From Parvularcula sp039198765 (GTDB taxonomy: Bacteria; Pseudomonadota; Alphaproteobacteria; Caulobacterales; Parvularculaceae), in the NCBI GenBank assembly GCA_039198765.1, contig JBCCTF010000096.1:1-14820 (forward strand): a stretch of DNA of 14,820 bases. Direction: 5' to 3'. Every line of letters starts with the position of its first letter. The first letter of the stretch is position 1. The notes below the pieces were generated by a model, which saw only the letters and a list, made by a program, of their open reading frames with translations, ran no database searches and had not been told where the DNA came from. The position numbers were made by a program, and so were the translations under genes. Positions 13,049 to 14,820 of this stretch are shown here, piece by piece.

Positions 13049-14506
13049 ATGGGACGTTCAGCGGGAGCATGGCTTGCGGTCAGCGCGTTTGCGCTAACGG
13101 CTTGTACGGACTTCATATTATTGATCGGCAAGAGCGACCAAGAGATTGCGGCGATCCTTGGTGAGGACGCGCCGAATGTGGTCGTCCGAGAGGTGCCGGT
13201 CGGCGCAGAAGCTGACAGGCCGCTGTTCATCAAAGGCGCGACGATCATCGCGATGAACGGCACCGCGCCCGATGTGGGCTCAGTTCTGATCAAGAACGAC
13301 ATGATTGAGGCGATCGGACCCGACCTTGTGGCGCCGGAGGACGCGGAGGTTGTTGAAGCCGAGGGCCTCACCCTCCTCCCCGGTCTGGCCGACATGCATG
13401 TGCACCATTTTAGCAAGGCGGAGGGCCCGCTCTACATCGCGAACGGCATCACCACCGTGCGCAGTTTTAGGAGCACGACTCCAACTGCTGGTTTCGATGA
13501 ACCCGCCAAGAATCAGGTCCCTGCGAGCCCGCGCGTCTACACCCCTGGACCGATCATGGATGGGCCAGAGCCGATTTGGGGTGCAGGCTCAGTGGTGATC
13601 GAGAACGCCGAGGAAGCCATCGGTGCCGTCCGTGCACAGAAGGCTGCAGGCTTCACCGCGATCAAGATCTACGAGAAACTGTCCGAAGAGGCGTTCACCG
13701 CCGCAGTGCAGGAAGCGAAGGCGCAGGACATGCAGGTCTATGCGCACACACCGCTTTCGATGACGGTGGACCAGGTGATTAGCCTCGAAATCGACAGCCT
13801 CGAGCACCTCAACAACGCGCAGGATTATCTCGTCCCCGATGACTATCCGTGGCCGGAGGATTACAACAGCCTGCGCACGTGGGCGGCGGCGGATGACGAC
13901 AAGATGGACGCGCTGGCCCAGATGATCGCTGAGGCAGATGTCTGGAACGCAGCAACCCTTGAAGTCACCATAGGACGCTATGCCTCTGCTCTTGAGGCGG
14001 ATGATTTCTTTGCGTCCGAGATCGGCTCTTATGTCGGACCTGGCCTCAAGGGCTGGTGGTCTGAATCAGCCCGCCGCATTCAGACCTGGGCTACGCCGGA
14101 GCTGATCGACGACGCCCGCGCGAAACAGCTGGCTTTCCTCAAAGCACTCTACGATGCGAATGCGCCGCTCCTGATCGGCACCGACACACCAAACCCGTTC
14201 GTCGTTCCCGGTTTTTCCCTACACGGAGAAATCGCATCGTTCAGCGAAGCGGGCATCCCCAACCAAGCGATTTTGCGGATTGCCACGGCTGACGCCGCCG
14301 CGTTCCTTGGAGAAGGGAACAATTTCGGGAAGGTGGAGGAAGCGATGCGCGCTGACCTCATCTTGGTCGACGGTGATCCGCTAACGGATCTTTCCGTCCT
14401 CCGAAACCCCACAGCAGTGATTGCTGGAGGCGAACATTACGACCGTGACGAACTGGATGCGATGCTCGCCGAAGCACGTGACCACGAAAGCGGAAGCGAA
14501 GAGTAG
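13049..14506 (+). CDS. Amidohydrolase-family lipoprotein
   Basis: This 485-residue protein is a metal-dependent amidohydrolase (TIM-barrel enzymes that cleave amide or related bonds); the substrate is unknown. The N-terminus is a lipoprotein signal ending FALTAC, with Cys19 as lipid site, so it is secreted and membrane-anchored. The full metal-ligand set is visible: LPGLADMHVHH with His117 and His119, IKIYEK with Lys206 (the probable carboxylated bridging lysine), YAHTP His233, SLEHL His253, and GTDTPNP Asp379. The C-terminus ends with the usual EEAMRADLILVDGDPLTDLS beta-sandwich segment near residues 430-449. A GGGGAG ribosome-binding site precedes the ATG at a normal distance. The closest families are imidazolonepropionase-like and prolidase-like periplasmic amidohydrolases. 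It ends three bases before the converging mechanosensitive channel gene. Confidence 0.88.
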   Translation: MGRSAGAWLAVSAFALTACTDFILLIGKSDQEIAAILGEDAPNVVVREVPVGAEADRPLFIKGATIIAMNGTAPDVGSVLIKNDMIEAIGPDLVAPEDAEVVEAEGLTLLPGLADMHVHHFSKAEGPLYIANGITTVRSFRSTTPTAGFDEPAKNQVPASPRVYTPGPIMDGPEPIWGAGSVVIENAEEAIGAVRAQKAAGFTAIKIYEKLSEEAFTAAVQEAKAQDMQVYAHTPLSMTVDQVISLEIDSLEHLNNAQDYLVPDDYPWPEDYNSLRTWAAADDDKMDALAQMIAEADVWNAATLEVTIGRYASALEADDFFASEIGSYVGPGLKGWWSESARRIQTWATPELIDDARAKQLAFLKALYDANAPLLIGTDTPNPFVVPGFSLHGEIASFSEAGIPNQAILRIATADAAAFLGEGNNFGKVEEAMRADLILVDGDPLTDLSVLRNPTAVIAGGEHYDRDELDAMLAEARDHESGSEE

Positions 14507-14509
14507 GCG

Positions 14510-14820
14510 TTAGGTTTCCTCGCCCTTCGTCTCCGCAGGCACGTTGTCCTTCGTGGCCGCTGCAGCCGCCATTTCTCGCACATAGACATCCTGTTGCGGG
14601 AACGGAATCTCGATCCCCTCCTCTAGGAACCGTTTGTGAATAGCGACACGTAATCGTGTTCGTACACTGAGCGAGTTTCCGACGTCGCGAATGAATCCTC
14701 GCACGGAGAAATCGATACTCGACGCGCCAAAGTCTTCAAAAACCACCATTGGCGCAGGGAAGGAGATCAAGTCAGGCGACTCCTTTGCCACCTCCTCGAG
14801 CACCTTTAAGACGTGCTCAG
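14510..14820 (-). CDS. MscS-type mechanosensitive channel, C-terminal end (5' part outside window)
   Basis: The frame is open to the window edge and codes for about the last 103 residues of a small-conductance mechanosensitive channel family protein. These inner-membrane channels open when osmotic pressure drops. The visible part is the cytoplasmic cage domain: VVFEDFGASSIDFSVRGFIR, which matches the usual V-x-F-x-D-F-G-x-S-S-x-x-F pattern, followed by RTRLRVAIHKRFLEEGIEIP and FPQQDVYV, the well-conserved family ending. A low-complexity tail (AAAAATKD, then Glu/Thr-rich) closes the protein. The transmembrane pore is outside the window, so the subfamily cannot be told. It converges on the amidohydrolase gene with a three-base gap, leaving no separate terminator. 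Confidence 0.85.
   Translation of the reverse strand, partial: EHVLKVLEEVAKESPDLISFPAPMVVFEDFGASSIDFSVRGFIRDVGNSLSVRTRLRVAIHKRFLEEGIEIPFPQQDVYVREMAAAAATKDNVPAETKGEET

Overview
The window is a flagellar gene cluster from an alphaproteobacterium. Paired flaF and flbT genes directly behind a flagellin gene, followed by a DUF1217 gene, are a hallmark of that class. The mix of flagellar genes with lipoprotein hydrolases would suit a marine Hyphomonadaceae, Parvularculaceae or Rhodobacterales-like lineage, but the genus cannot be fixed from the sequence alone.

Layout. Positions 1-648 hold the C-terminal part of a flagellin whose start lies outside the window. A strong hairpin follows, then flaF, flbT and a DUF1217 gene (734-2462), all on the + strand. 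The export ATPase gene fliI (3931-2501, - strand) converges on this group. A 106-bp divergent promoter region separates fliI from flgB-flgC-fliE-fliQ (4038-5455), which encode rod proteins, the MS-ring/rod adaptor and an export-gate subunit. Two non-flagellar genes come next: a serine-hydrolase lipoprotein (5535-6635) and an unrecognised gene (6766-7317). The export cluster then resumes with flhA, a small formyltransferase-like gene, fliR and flhB (7442-12002), tightly packed and partly overlapping. The last 2.8 kb is non-flagellar: a lipoprotein with two aspartic-protease DTG motifs (- strand), a divergent amidohydrolase lipoprotein, and the C-terminal end of a MscS-type mechanosensitive channel (- strand, running off the window).

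How they work together. FlhA, FlhB, FliQ, FliR and FliI belong to the flagellar type III export machine. FlgB, FlgC and FliE are among its first substrates and form the proximal rod and its base. FlaF and FlbT control flagellin synthesis and delivery, and flagellin is the late substrate. The window lacks fliP, fliF, fliG, fliM, fliN, the hook genes and flagellar regulators, so these must lie elsewhere.

Most worth a second look are the formyltransferase-like gene overlapping both flhA and fliR, the two-gene interruption between fliQ and flhA with a fliQ-like sequence scrap at its far edge, the structured leader between flagellin and flaF, and the palindrome shared by the divergent protease and amidohydrolase lipoprotein genes. 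No tRNA, rRNA, CRISPR array, insertion sequence or transposase was seen. No stretch above 300 bases lacks a gene.
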